A stretch of DNA of 64,000 bases from Anisodus tanguticus (taxonomy: Eukaryota; Streptophyta; Magnoliopsida; Solanales; Solanaceae), in the NCBI GenBank assembly GCA_034509755.1, contig CM067541.1:57423556-57487555 (forward strand), read 5' to 3'. A model generated the notes under the pieces. That model saw only the letters and a program-made list of their open reading frames with translations. It made no database searches and was not told the origin of the DNA. Shown here piece by piece: positions 35,679 to 46,369 of this stretch (position 1 is its first letter; every line of letters begins with the position of its first letter). Made by a program: the position numbers and the translations under genes.

Positions 35679-37685
35679 TTATTTATGAATAGGCTCCCAA
35701 ACTGACAGTGCATACATGATTCTTCCTTTCCAGCCCTGCAGCATCCAGTTGTTATCTTCATCCACCAGAAAATCCATGTGATAAAACATTCTCACTTTTG
35801 TCTTTACTTCCTTGACGATGTCTGGATTCAATGGAAGTTGCCTGAACCCTGCTGTCTGATTCCTCACTGACCATTGCTTGTAACTTTCCGGCCTCTCAAC
35901 TCTCTCCATCCCTTCACAAGCTATAATGTTCATGATATCTCTTCCGAATACTTCCTGCTCAAAAGTCATCCTTCCTTCATCTTCTCGTGGCATCGTTGCT
36001 TCAAACATGTCAAACTGAGACGAGAAATGGAATAAAGCCTCCCGGAATCTTGTCGTGAAGAAAGAGGCGTTGTACATTGCGTTCACGATCCCGTGGACGA
36101 AGTAATGTGGATTTATTTCCTTGATCAAGTTAAGAACAGCATCTCTAGGACTTTTGTTGTTATGAGTTACTGTTTCGTCCGGGACATTCTTCAGCCTGTA
36201 CAAACAATTGACCACGACGATTTCATTTCTGTCAATTTCGAAATCTTCCAGTTTAATCTCATCCCATTTCTTTGCTATTGCTTTATACTCAAAGGGAACA
36301 TTAAATCTCTTACAATAATCCTCCAATCGTCGTCCTGTATCCTCGACTCTCTCAGCTGGTCGAAAACCTGGCTGAGGGAAATCAATTCCCGTGATCCGAA
36401 GCTTTGGAGGTCCCCCTGGCCTAAGCGAAATCCCATGTATTAAACAAGGCCATTGAAATCCATACAATATCCCGAAATCTATTATGTGAATCCTTGGTGA
36501 TTCACACGTTAATTTCGCGATAGACTTGTTAGCGAATATGTTTGACATCCTCTTGAATGGACAGGCAGTGATGTAGACCTGATAAGCCTTTAAGAAATCT
36601 GTAGCTGATATTCTCTTACTTGTTGCCATCGTTGCGTCTCCACCAGCAAAGCGAGCTTCGAGGGCATTGGCAAAGCAATAGGCCAATCTTGAAGTAGCAT
36701 CACCAAAGGGAGACGAGTGTTGTCTAATTTTCCTGAGTACTTCCGTAAATGTCATGCTGTTGTAGCTGGCTGCTGCCTCCGCACAACGCGTTAGGAGGCT
36801 GGTAAGATCTACTACTTCATTCGTCTTGGCTCCCTCTTTGCTTCCACGTGGCCTTCCGCGTTTAGACTGCTTTATATGACAGCTTTTTTGCTTGTCCCAT
36901 GCTGCACTGTCCGATGATGTTGCTGATTTTGATCGATTCTTGTAGAACGAAGGATTCAGGCCTGGACAAAGAAGCGCCTTATCATAGTACTCCTCCCCTG
37001 TTTTGTCCTCTGTTTCCTCTGTTCCATTACTCGCAAACTGCTTCGAATTTCGCCCTTTTGAAGCGTCACCATTTTCTTCTCTATTATGCTTCTTTTTCCC
37101 CTCTTGATTGTTGTTTGCATCTTGGGAGTTGACACCATTTGCAGCAGGTTGATGATAATTGTTTGCATCGGTTGAGTTTACATCACCATTATTGGCAGCA
37201 CCTTCAACAGCTTGATGATGATTGTTTAAACCAGAATAAAGAAGTGAACACTGATCATCATCACCTAGATCAGAATTAAAGGTGGACTCAACAAATTGAT
37301 TCACAGCATCACAATAATCATCTTGCCAATGAGTACTAACGATGAAATCGCGATGAACTGTAGTGGAAGGAGGATTCAAGGCATCATAGAGGGATTTTTC
37401 AGCAGCTTGGAGAGCTATGCAATCTTGAAACATACAAGGCCTATTTTCCAAGTCATCTTCTTCCATAAGCGTTTGTTGTATATACTTGAAAACTCCATCG
37501 AAATAATCGCCTTCAACTACCGTCCGATCACTACCACTCCCAACAACCACCTCATCTTCTGATGAACCATGATGAACACTACTAAATTTACTTCCATAAT
37601 TGCTACTCAAAGCGAAACGATGACAAAATTCAAGCCCATCAGATGGTCTATGATCCACTTGAAAATGAGTACTAGTATTCATCAT
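35679..37685 (-). CDS. SCL14/LISCL-type GRAS transcription regulator
   Basis: Intronless, 668 residues, as usual for this GRAS subfamily. The N-terminus has the acidic LISCL-type motifs (VFKYIQQTLMEEDDLE, 65-80; CIALQAAEKSLYDAL, 89-103; DDYCDAVNQFVE) separated by Asn/Gly-rich linkers. The GRAS domain starts at about 292 (VDLTSLLTRCAEAAASYNS) with leucine-rich regions, the VHIID-type core RIHIIDFGILYGFQWP (398-413), the PFYRE region (about 527-560) and the SAW end (WMLQGWKGRIMYALSVWEP, about 647-665). SCL14-type proteins work with TGA factors on stress and detoxification genes. Odd: KRGRPRGSK at 275-283 looks like an AT-hook, just before the GRAS domain. The tandem ATG start (MM) is the only plausible start. 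Confidence 0.92.
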   Translation of the reverse strand: MMNTSTHFQVDHRPSDGLEFCHRFALSSNYGSKFSSVHHGSSEDEVVVGSGSDRTVVEGDYFDGVFKYIQQTLMEEDDLENRPCMFQDCIALQAAEKSLYDALNPPSTTVHRDFIVSTHWQDDYCDAVNQFVESTFNSDLGDDDQCSLLYSGLNNHHQAVEGAANNGDVNSTDANNYHQPAANGVNSQDANNNQEGKKKHNREENGDASKGRNSKQFASNGTEETEDKTGEEYYDKALLCPGLNPSFYKNRSKSATSSDSAAWDKQKSCHIKQSKRGRPRGSKEGAKTNEVVDLTSLLTRCAEAAASYNSMTFTEVLRKIRQHSSPFGDATSRLAYCFANALEARFAGGDATMATSKRISATDFLKAYQVYITACPFKRMSNIFANKSIAKLTCESPRIHIIDFGILYGFQWPCLIHGISLRPGGPPKLRITGIDFPQPGFRPAERVEDTGRRLEDYCKRFNVPFEYKAIAKKWDEIKLEDFEIDRNEIVVVNCLYRLKNVPDETVTHNNKSPRDAVLNLIKEINPHYFVHGIVNAMYNASFFTTRFREALFHFSSQFDMFEATMPREDEGRMTFEQEVFGRDIMNIIACEGMERVERPESYKQWSVRNQTAGFRQLPLNPDIVKEVKTKVRMFYHMDFLVDEDNNWMLQGWKGRIMYALSVWEPIHK

Positions 37686-38054
37686 AGCTTTTTTTTTAAC
37701 AGGGATATGGACTGCCTATTCTTGATGAAGATAGAGAGAGATATAGACTTGAAATGGACTAAAACATAGTACAAAAGTTGGAGTTATACATGGGAAATGG
37801 TACATGAAATATTTTTGGCAACCTTCATAAAAGTTGATATATATATATATATATAATAATAGCCGAAAAGTATTAAAGGTCAAAAGAGGAATAGCCGAAA
37901 TGACAAGGAAATGGAGGAGATAGAGGAACCCGACTAAAGTAAAATGCTATTTATAGAAGGATACAGATGAATAATGATAAGTTTGGGTGAATTCAGGGGG
38001 ACAAGGAGGGCTTGGGGGTAGGGACCGGACCACATGGATGCGCACATTTTTGTA
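37686..38054 (-). promoter_or_regulatory. GRAS gene upstream region
   Basis: Immediate upstream flank. An AT dinucleotide run at about 37838-37858 lies some 155 bp before the start codon and may serve as, or hide, a TATA box. No other gene. Confidence 0.35.
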
Positions 38055-38071
38055 AATCTCGATAATCAATT

Positions 38072-38239
38072 TTTTTTTTTGATATCCAGCTTTGCGATTT
38101 ACGCCAGACTATTATATCACCTACAAGATCCTACTCAGAAGAGAGCAAATTGCTCTTACCATGGTTCGAACCCCCGCCGCTAGCCTCCAACTTAATTTTA
38201 AGTTTCCCTCCTTTACCATCTAGCTATGCCCGGGGGACT
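38072..38239 (-). mobile_element. tRNA-derived SINE A
   Basis: Minus-strand order: head CCCGGGCATAGCTAGATGG (A-box-like), GGGGGTTCGAACCATGG (B box), GAGCAATTTGCTC, GTAGGTGATAT, then a CTGGATATC and poly-A tail (T-run 38071-38080 on plus). Flanked by AATCTCGATAATCAATT at 38055-38071 and 38240-38256. Confidence 0.75.
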
Positions 38240-38256
38240 AATCTCGATAATCAATT

Positions 38257-38606
38257 ATTTTTTAAATTTGTTTTAATATCCAAGCTTTCCGCTTACGCCA
38301 GACTATTCTTGGGGAAAGTAGTCCCGGTCCCTCAGCTTATTATTATTATTTTTTTAATATCCAGCTTCCCGGCTTACGCCACACTATTCTTGGAGATAGT
38401 AGTCCCGGTCCCTCAACACTACTATCAGTAAATCACGGGATGTGCCTGAATGACCAGGGTTTGAGAACAGAGCAACTGATATCACCTACAAGGTCCTACC
38501 CCAGAATAGAGCAAATTGCTCCCACCAGGGGTCGAACCCACGCTGCATGCCTCCAACTGAATTTTAAATTCCCTTCCTTTGCCATCCAGCTATGCCCCGG
38601 GGGACT
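38257..38606 (-). mobile_element. tRNA-derived SINE B with duplicated tail
   Basis: Same family as SINE A: head CCCCGGGGCATAGCTGGATGG, B box GTGGGTTCGACCCCTGG, GAGCAATTTGCTC. The 3' part carries two successive tail modules (GAGGGACCGGGACTAC ... GGCGTAAGC...GGATATTAAAA), so it is longer than A. Flanked on the right by CTCGATAATCAATTA (38607-38621), the same target sequence as SINE A. Confidence 0.75.
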
Positions 38607-38650
38607 CTCGATAATCAATTATTGTTGCCACTCCATATGGATTCATTTGT

Positions 38651-39371
38651 AGGGATTTTGTTGGGTCATGAACACAATGTTCGAACAACGGAAGTTAAAA
38701 TTTTACCCAACAATGAACTGGTATAGCTATATGATAATCTAACGAATGTCAAAACATAATCAGAAATACTTACAAGTCTTTGTATGCCGGATTCACAACT
38801 ATGGTATCCACGCGAGTTGTCTCTCCAATTGCAAGTTTCAACCCAGTGTATTTATCTAACGAAGAACGATAGTAATTCTTTTGTTAGAGGAGAGAAAGTG
38901 ATTCAAGACTCTAAGTCTTGAATCCCCTGTTTTGTTTGAGTGACTGACTAATTATGGGATTTGTGTTGTTTATATAATAGGTAAAGGGAAAAACCTAAAC
39001 CTAAAAGGAGTACAAAAGACTAATCAGGCCCAAGTACTTTCTTTAGGTTTTCATCCAAGCCCCTTTATTATATTAACATATTTAATTAAGTCCAAAATTC
39101 AATCTTGACTTAATTAAATAATTTTCATCAAATAGAAATATATTCCATAATTATTATAAATTAAATATTTCGGTTCCTAACCGAATATTTAATACTTTCT
39201 CAATACACTCTTAGATTGAAAAGACAATCGCATATAGTGTGATCCTATAGGCCTTCACATATCGACATTAATCTAATTAAGGTTCATACGAAACTCCTAG
39301 ATGGCTTCGTATGACGAACTCAATATGTGAAGTACGTTTACACGAATCCAACAAACTTTAACTTTATGTGG
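38651..39371 (-). repeat. LTR-like non-coding repeat, truncated
   Basis: Begins TAGGGATTTTGTTGGGT and is related over about 720 bp to 42460-43260 (shared CTTAATTAAGTCC-type blocks, GAATATTTAATACT, GACAATCG, GAACTCCTAGA). On the minus strand it has a TATTATATAA box followed by transcribed-like sequence ending ACCCAACA. It abuts copia coding sequence at about 39372. Confidence 0.55.
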
Positions 39372-40332
39372 AATAATAAAATCCAGGTGTTGGGCCATGA
39401 CCCAAGCCACTTGCCGGCGTAGTGGGCTTTGAGGTAATGGTCCAGTACTGTCGGCAGTAATTGGACTCAGGGAAGCTGGCCCAGATCGCTCGGCAGTGGT
39501 ATTCCGTGAATGAGCCATTGATTATGGGCCCAAATCACCCAAAAAGTCTGGGCTGGCTGAAACAATGGCTTTTAGACGATAAGAAAAATGTTGAGCCAAA
39601 TACGGAGGTATGCCATCATCAAGAAAATCATAGGTAGAGGTTGTATTTTGGTAAATGAGAATTTCGTTTCATCAAAGATTACGTGACGACTCACAATGAT
39701 TTTATTGGAGGATATGTCGTGACATTTGTAACCTCGATGATTAGAAGGATAAATCAAAAAAACACAAGGCGTAGACCGGGGTTGAAGCTTGTTGATTGTT
39801 GTGGATGGAAAAAAATGATAGCATAAGCACCCGAATACCCGTAGATGGGAATAAGATGGGTCCCTTAGGTATAAGATTTTTAGAGGAGCTTGATAGGACA
39901 AGTTTTTATGGGGAAGTATGTTCAATATATATGTTGCCATTTGTAGTGCATGATGCCAAAATGACGGTGGTAGTGCGGCATGAGCAAGGGATGTTCTAAT
40001 AATGTTATTGATGGTTCAGATTTTTTCTTTTCGCCTTCCCGTTTTGAGAGGAGGTATGGGGACATGAAAGGCAAAAAGTTAAACCATTAGCATTGCAAAA
40101 ATCCCGAAAATGCCTATTATCACACTCCCTACCATTATCACATTGACTATTTTTAATATCCCGTTCAAATTGATTTCGGATGAATGCTCTAAAAGTGAAA
40201 TGTGGAGAAAATATGTGATTTTTTAGACAAGGGAAACGTCCAAAAAAAATTAGAGTAATCATCTAGCAAGAGCAAATAATATCTATGGCCCGAAGAGCTC
40301 AAAATGGGTGATATCCAAATATCACAATGAAT

Positions 40333-43300
40333 TAGGGTTGTCCAATGGGTCGGGTCGGCCCGATCTCGAACCGACCCTCTACCCGCCCCAATCCCCACAA
40401 TTTTTTTTTGTTGGTGTCGGGGTTCGAACTCGGGACGGGGCTGGGATCGTCCCCCGTCCCGATCCCGACCCCATCCCGTCCCATTCCGACCCCGTCCCGC
40501 CCCGCCCCGGCCCCCCTATCCCTTTGCAAAAATAACCATTGCAACAACGATTATAATGGCCATTTTTGCCCCCAACCCCATAAAACCCCCTACCTCTTAA
40601 TATTTATTTTTAACCCCTAAGTTAATATATTTACACTTTAACCCTATTTTCAACTATAAATACATTATTTTCCTCTTCATTTTTCTCATAAATCTTCCTA
40701 CCATCTCTCTAATAGCTCAATTTATCTCTCTACAATTCTACATTGCCTATTAAATATTATATATTTTTTTTCTCATTTATATCAAAGTTAAAAAAATTGA
40801 GAGTGAAGTTGACAACTAGCTTGAGGATCATCGATTAAGCAAAGTTTTAATTTTCAACCTCGATTACACATCGACGTTACGTCGGCGTTTAGTACATTCG
40901 TTCATTCTTTAAATTAATAATGTTACTTTATTTTAATTATCGCACTTAATTTTATTATCTTTAATTATTTATTTGCATAATTAAAATGGAAGGATTGAGA
41001 GGTATGTTTAAGGGTAAGGGTAAGAGTGCTTCTTCTAGTAGGGGTAACAAGGGGAGGGGTAGTTCTAGTAATCCTATTCCTAGTCCCGATGATTTCATTG
41101 ATTTCACTCATATGGATGAAAATGTTTTTTTAATGATATACCATTAGATAATGAGGTAGATGAATCAAACCTTAATTTAGACGATAATCTAGATGAGACA
41201 CCCACTAGTGCACCTCAACCTCAGGCTCAGACTCAAACTGAAACTGGAATGCCTCATATTCCCCTTAGTATGAGTCGAGGTCCACACAACAAAATTAAAA
41301 TCCGTTGCATGAGATTTTTTTTATAGGGTCTAAGAGAATCAACTAGCTAGATGTAAAATTTATAAAAATATTTATAAATTTAAAACCAGAAAATGTCAAG
41401 GTTTGACGGGAGGTTTATTGAGACATGTACAAGTCGAGCACACAACTAGGTGGATCAATACCAAGCTAAAATATCGGGTGTGCCAATGCCATTTTAGTCG
41501 GGACAAGGTTCACATAGTGTCCCCGACCAAGTACATGGTCAAATTAACTCGACGACGGGGAAATTTTTGATCCTAAATATGATAAAAACAAAGATAGGAA
41601 AAATATGGAAAAATTAGTTGCGGTGGAGGGTTTGCCTTTTTTATTTCCTTCCTCTCCTGGTTTTATTCATTACATTCGAGAAACATATAATCATGCTTTT
41701 AATGGTTTTCCTAGATCAACTGTTAGAAAGGATGTTTTTAAATTTGCAAGTGAATATCAACAATATTTACGTTATGCATTGTATTATTTTAATGGAAAAG
41801 TGTATCACTTTCGATATATGCCGTAGTACTAACGGTAATGATTATTTAACGGTAACATGCCATTGGATAGATCAAAATTGGTCTATGCAAAAACGTATTT
41901 TAGCATATAGATATATTGATGATAGGCACACTAGAAGTTTTATTGCATAAAATATTAATGAAATTTGCGATTATTATGGAATAATTGATAAAATTATGAC
42001 TATTACATTAGATAATACTACTTCTAATGATTATGCTATAAGACTTTTAAAAGTTCGATTAAAGCGCTTTTTCTGCTGGAAGATTTCAAATTGGAGAGCA
42101 CAGACATTCATTGAAGGGAGACACATTGGAGATTGCAGTTCTTTCAGAGATTAGATTTGAGCGGAGCGTAGAAGGTGCGGTCAACCGGAGATCACCGAAA
42201 AAGACTACAACTACAATGAAATCTTGTCTGAGGAACATGAAGCGACGTTGAACAATTTGATCAACAAATTCCAATTCCAATCGAAGATCCTCAAGACATT
42301 GTGAGGAAATTAAAAAAAGTATGGTTAAATATGTAATTTTTTTAATTGCAATTTTACTATGTGATTTGAAACTTTTGAACAACACCACAAAGTTGCAATT
42401 TTGAAATTGTATTACAAAAGAATCAGATTTCTATTAAATAATATAAGAGGCACAAAAACTAGGGATTTTGTTGGGTTGTTGTACACAACGGATATTGAAA
42501 ACTTATTTCAAACCCAACTAACGTAGAACTGTTTGACTATAGGATAATTTTAAACCGTAAACATAAGACTTGAATGGTACTTACATGTTTACAATATCTG
42601 AAATCTTTATCAACCGTGGGTGCGCACGCGAATGCCCTTTCGATTGCAAGCTTTAATGTATTCCTCCTTTGGAAAGCTAGGAAATCTGATAGAGGTTCGA
42701 GAGAGTGTTTTGATTCTGAGTCTCTAAGACTTAGAATAATGATATGAAAATCAAGTGTAATGAATAATGAAGTATATGTCTGTATTTATAGGTGATAAAT
42801 TAGGTCAACCCGGATTAGGGTTTGACCTTAGGCCTAGCCCAAAACTCTAGGCGGATTAGGTCACCACGCCAGCGGCGCTGCGGCCCAGCCAGTGGGCCCC
42901 ATGGCCCTGTGGAGCTGTGGCCCTACTGTGTGGGTCCCGCGGCGCTGACGTGGCCCTACACCGCTTCATTTTTGTTTTCCTGCACATTCTTAATTAAATT
43001 CAAAATTCAATTTTGACTTAATTAAAACAATCATCATTCATTTAAATATCTCAATTCTAAATTGAATATTTAATACTCTCTGAATACATCCTTAGATCGA
43101 AAGGACAATCGACATAGTGTGACCTTACATTCCTTCTCATATCGACACTAATCAAATTAAGGTCTACGCGGAACTCCTAGACGGCGCCGCAAGACGAACT
43201 CAACATTTGAAGTACGTTTACGTAAATCCAGTAAACTTAACCTCTATGTGGTAAGATAAAATCATTTCATTCACGATACACTCGATCAAGCTTAGGATTT

Positions 43301-44292
43301 ACCAAGTGTCTATCCAAATGGCTTGATCATTATATCTCATATATATTGGTTAACAACAAGACCATATTCTAGATATGTCTATTACGTTGGCCAACGACTT
43401 AGTCAACCTAATATTAATGAGAAATTGAGTGTTCTTTCGAATATACATTCGAGGAATGAATCCTAATCTTGGCTCAACTACCACCTTTAATCCACATCGT
43501 AATGTACCCAATACAAACTGTATCTCAACCTCTAAGGCATTTGAGCTTAGGACAAGATCAAAGTATTTTACTATGTAGACAAGGTGTGTATTGACCTCAA
43601 GTCTAAGGAATTCTATCTTCCACACGCTGATCATACTTTAGACATGTATAACAAACAATATATCAATATGGTATAACAATACTTCCAAAGTATCCATGTG
43701 TCCATCACAAGTAGCCATTACTCGTAGCAGGTGAGACATACTACATCCTCTAAGGATGTGATGCAGACCACATGTCGACTTATCACATATCATCGATATC
43801 CCATTCTCGATGATCATTAGTCGAGACTATTTTAAGAGTTACGTTACAATATTAATATCTCACACTATTAATAACAACGTAACCTCTAGGGATGCATATT
43901 ATAGAATATTATAAACAATCAACTAATAATTCAATAATTGCAAATGCCAAAATATTAATCTCCATTAATAATAATACGAATGTGTATAAAGTACATTTGT
44001 CCTAATACAGATTGTCTCTAAGACATATATATACTTTCAAAAATAGCATTAAGATGTTTTTATTACACTATTTTGTTCAATTATTGAAGTGTTTATATAT
44101 ATTATTTTTAAAATTAAGTGGCAAAAAAAAAAACCAAATCCCGACCCCTACCCGTCTCGTCTCGTCCCGTCCCGTCCCTCTAAATCCTGTCCCCCTTCCG
44201 TCCCATCCCTCTAAATCATGTCCCCCTTCCGGCCCATCGGAGCTCGCGTCCCGACCCTCCGCCCCGCCCGTCCCGGCCACTGGCCACCCCTA
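40333..44292 (+). mobile_element. hAT element inside the copia integrase
   Basis: Ends TAGGGTTGTCCAATGGGTCGG and (reversed right end) TAGGGGTGGCCAGTGGCCGG are hAT-type inverted repeats with G/C-rich sub-termini. The 8-bp flanks CAATGAAT (40325-40332) and CAATGGAT (44293-44300) agree at 7 of 8. Inside are broken transposase pieces: start ATG at 40987 (GMFKGKGKSASSS), a BED-finger remnant (about 41400-41500), LPFLFPSSPGFIHYI...FNGFPRSTV (41605-41826), then a fragment matching GNDYLTVTCHWIDQNWSM, and a C-terminal tail near 42070-42300. Stops and frameshifts throughout. A further insertion lies at 42460-44036. Confidence 0.85.
42460..44036. mobile_element. Insertion inside the hAT element (LTR-like, non-coding)
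   Basis: The sister hAT at 46415 is continuous across CACAAAAAC-AACATTGAG, while this copy has 1.58 kb between CACAAAAAC (42451-42459) and AGCATTAAG (44045-44053). The insert starts TAGGGATTTTGTTGGG as in 38651-39371. CAAAAAC/CAAAAAT may be its target duplication. On the minus strand it has a CTATAAATAC TATA box near 42785 and ends CCCAACA, so a solo LTR or LARD is likely. The open frame 42822-43016 is GC-rich and not a gene. Confidence 0.6.
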
Positions 44293-45330
44293 CAATGGAT
44301 AATATCAAAAGGCATAAGTGTGCATGAATTAGATGAAACAAATATCAATTGAACATGTTTTCCAAGTGGACATGAACGACACATATTAAAATTACGTGTT
44401 TGAGTACATGAAATAAAATTATTTTGATTGCGGAGTCTAAAATGGGTGCTCCCGGATGACCAAACGTTCATGCCATAATAAGGTGAAAAACTGCAAAAGT
44501 GGATGGTAACTTGGCTCGTTGATTGGGTGTGGTAATTTGATAGAGCTCCCCTTGACTATCACATCTCATTAGAAGCATCCCCGTTTGAAAATTCTTCACG
44601 GAAAATCTAAAAGGGTCAAAATCAATAGACACCCAATAATTAGTTGTAAACTTTCTAACTGAAATCAAGTTTTTAATTAATTGTGGAGCATGAAGGACAT
44701 TCTTTAAAGTTAATGATGGGTTTGGGTGAGACAAATTGGTAGAACCATAACTACGAATTGGAATAGAATGATCATTTCCGATAATTATACCATTATTTTT
44801 GCTCAAATTAAAATAGGACGAGAGATTACCTTGGGAGGACGTCATATGAGACGTCGCTCCGGTGTCCATGTACCAATTTGCGTCGAGCGGATTAAGTCTA
44901 AAAGTGTGCATGACAGGCTTTCGTCCTTTTTGTCCCCGATGTTGAGGTAAAGGTTCAAAATGTGTAGTATCTTCATTGGATGCAACGGCAACCATGGCGG
45001 AATTTGAGATGGTTGCGGCCTTTTTGGTGAAACCCGCCTCTTCAAGAATAAGCATAGAACGAGCTTGGTGAAAAAGCGGTAGAGGATTGCTTTGTCGGAT
45101 GAGCGTTCCCACGCCACTATACGCGTCGGTAAGGCCGACAACAAATTGTAAAACCAACTGATTATTTGTATCCGGCGAACCAACGTTCTTGAGTTGATCC
45201 GATAAAACTTTAAGATGTTGACAATAAGCGGATGCATTCAAAAAATCCGCCATGTCAGTGGTGGAGAATTCTTGCTCCAAAGTGACGGCTTGGGAATTCT
45301 TGTTATCTTGGAAGATATCTCGTATATGAT

Positions 45331-45824
45331 TGTAATATCAATTACAATAATTATAATAAATATTTTATTAATTATAATTATTCTATCAATGACTTATAAT
45401 ACTTTTTACGTAGTTTCTAAATATGTAAATTTTATTTCAAAAGTTTTTTTAATATTTTATATTCAAACACACAATCAAAATTTAAAAGTTTAACTCGAAA
45501 AATAAAAAATATCAAATAAATTGGGATAGAGTGAATCGTTAATTAGATTCTAAATAAATTATTTATATATATATATATATATATTAGTGAATTTTAAAAC
45601 AAAAAATATATAGGATTTAGCTAAAGTTACTAGTTAGATTTGTGCCTCGGCTCAAGAAAAGTAGTTTATTTTCTTGAGTACATCTTTTCGGATTAGCAAA
45701 TTTTCATTGTGACTTTCATTTTCGAGGAGTTCTTGTCTCCGTCGGAGTATAGCTGTAATGACCTTATTGGCTTCCACAAAGTGCAACTTACGATCTTTAT
45801 CTAAATTCGAATGGAAACATGATA
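45331..45824. other. AT-rich spacer, no gene seen
   Basis: Lies to the right of the copia gag remnant. Part of it (about 45340-45540) resembles the inner sequence of a Stowaway element without clear ends. Confidence 0.4.
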
Positions 45825-46081
45825 CTCCCCCAGTTCCTAATAATTGATTCTTTTAACTCGTGCACACTCATTAAGAAAATGCTCATCTTTAAAAAATGAA
45901 GATTACTTTTACTAATTACCTCTAATAAATACTTAGAAAAAGAAAATATAGTTAATAAATATTAAATATTTAAATAAGAATAATTTTAAAAATATATCTA
46001 AAATATTTTTAAAATTCTAAAAAATTACTTATTTTTAAAAAAATTAAAAAACTAAAGAATCATATTTTATGGCGGAGGGAG
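45825..46081. mobile_element. Stowaway MITE
   Basis: Ends CTCCCCCAGTTCCTAATAAT and ...TTATGGCGGAGGGAG between TA dinucleotides (45823-45824, 46082-46083). 257 bp, AT-rich core. Confidence 0.8.
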
Positions 46082-46369
46082 TACTGCACAATTTGTCGGA
46101 TGTATAACATTCAGCGAACATTCAGCGAACATTCAGCCTATATAGCCCTACTTGTTTTTATCTCTTTTCGACTTAAATAATACGTACTACATAAATTTAC
46201 AGTTGGAACTTGTAAGAAGTGCCTTTTACAGACCTTTTTATTTGCACGCAATCCCTTATTAATACACCTGAGCTTGCAAATTTCATGGCTAAAACCCTTT
46301 GAACGGCGTAATAACGCTTCCTCCTTTAAAGTGCATCAACAATACGATACTCACGCGTAATAACCTCAC
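46082..46369. other. Spacer, no gene seen
   Basis: Includes a short direct repeat (ACATTCAGCGA three times around 46108-46135). Nothing else recognised. Confidence 0.4.

Larger units (their letters stand above)
39372..45330 (-). mobile_element. Ty1/copia remnant, interrupted by a hAT element
   Basis: Minus-strand coding pieces appear in element order: gag (MEQEFSTTDMADF to about AVASNED, from 45330), protease (WYMDTGATSHM near 44870), pre-integrase (FNMCRSCPLGKHVQL near 44400) to FDIIHC at 44295. The integrase core then resumes at 40332 (SSSGHRYYLLLLDDYS, QCDNGREC..., CPHTSSQNGKA) and runs through IN C-terminus (DPSYSHLRVFGCLCY) and the linker to about 39372. RT and RNase H are missing, both LTRs are gone, and several frameshifts are present. 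The gap 40333-44292 is a later insertion. Confidence 0.88.

Noticed and set aside
38155..38175. tRNA-like B box GGTTCGAACC as a tRNA gene
   Set aside because: No cloverleaf or acceptor stem; it belongs to a SINE with tail and target duplications.
40308..40620. Overlapping Pro/Arg-rich open frames on both strands
   Set aside because: They lie in the GC-rich sub-terminal repeat of the hAT element; the same happens at 46366-46688.
42822..43016. GC-rich 64-codon frame
   Set aside because: Within a non-coding LTR-like insertion; it has no counterpart in the related copy at 38651.
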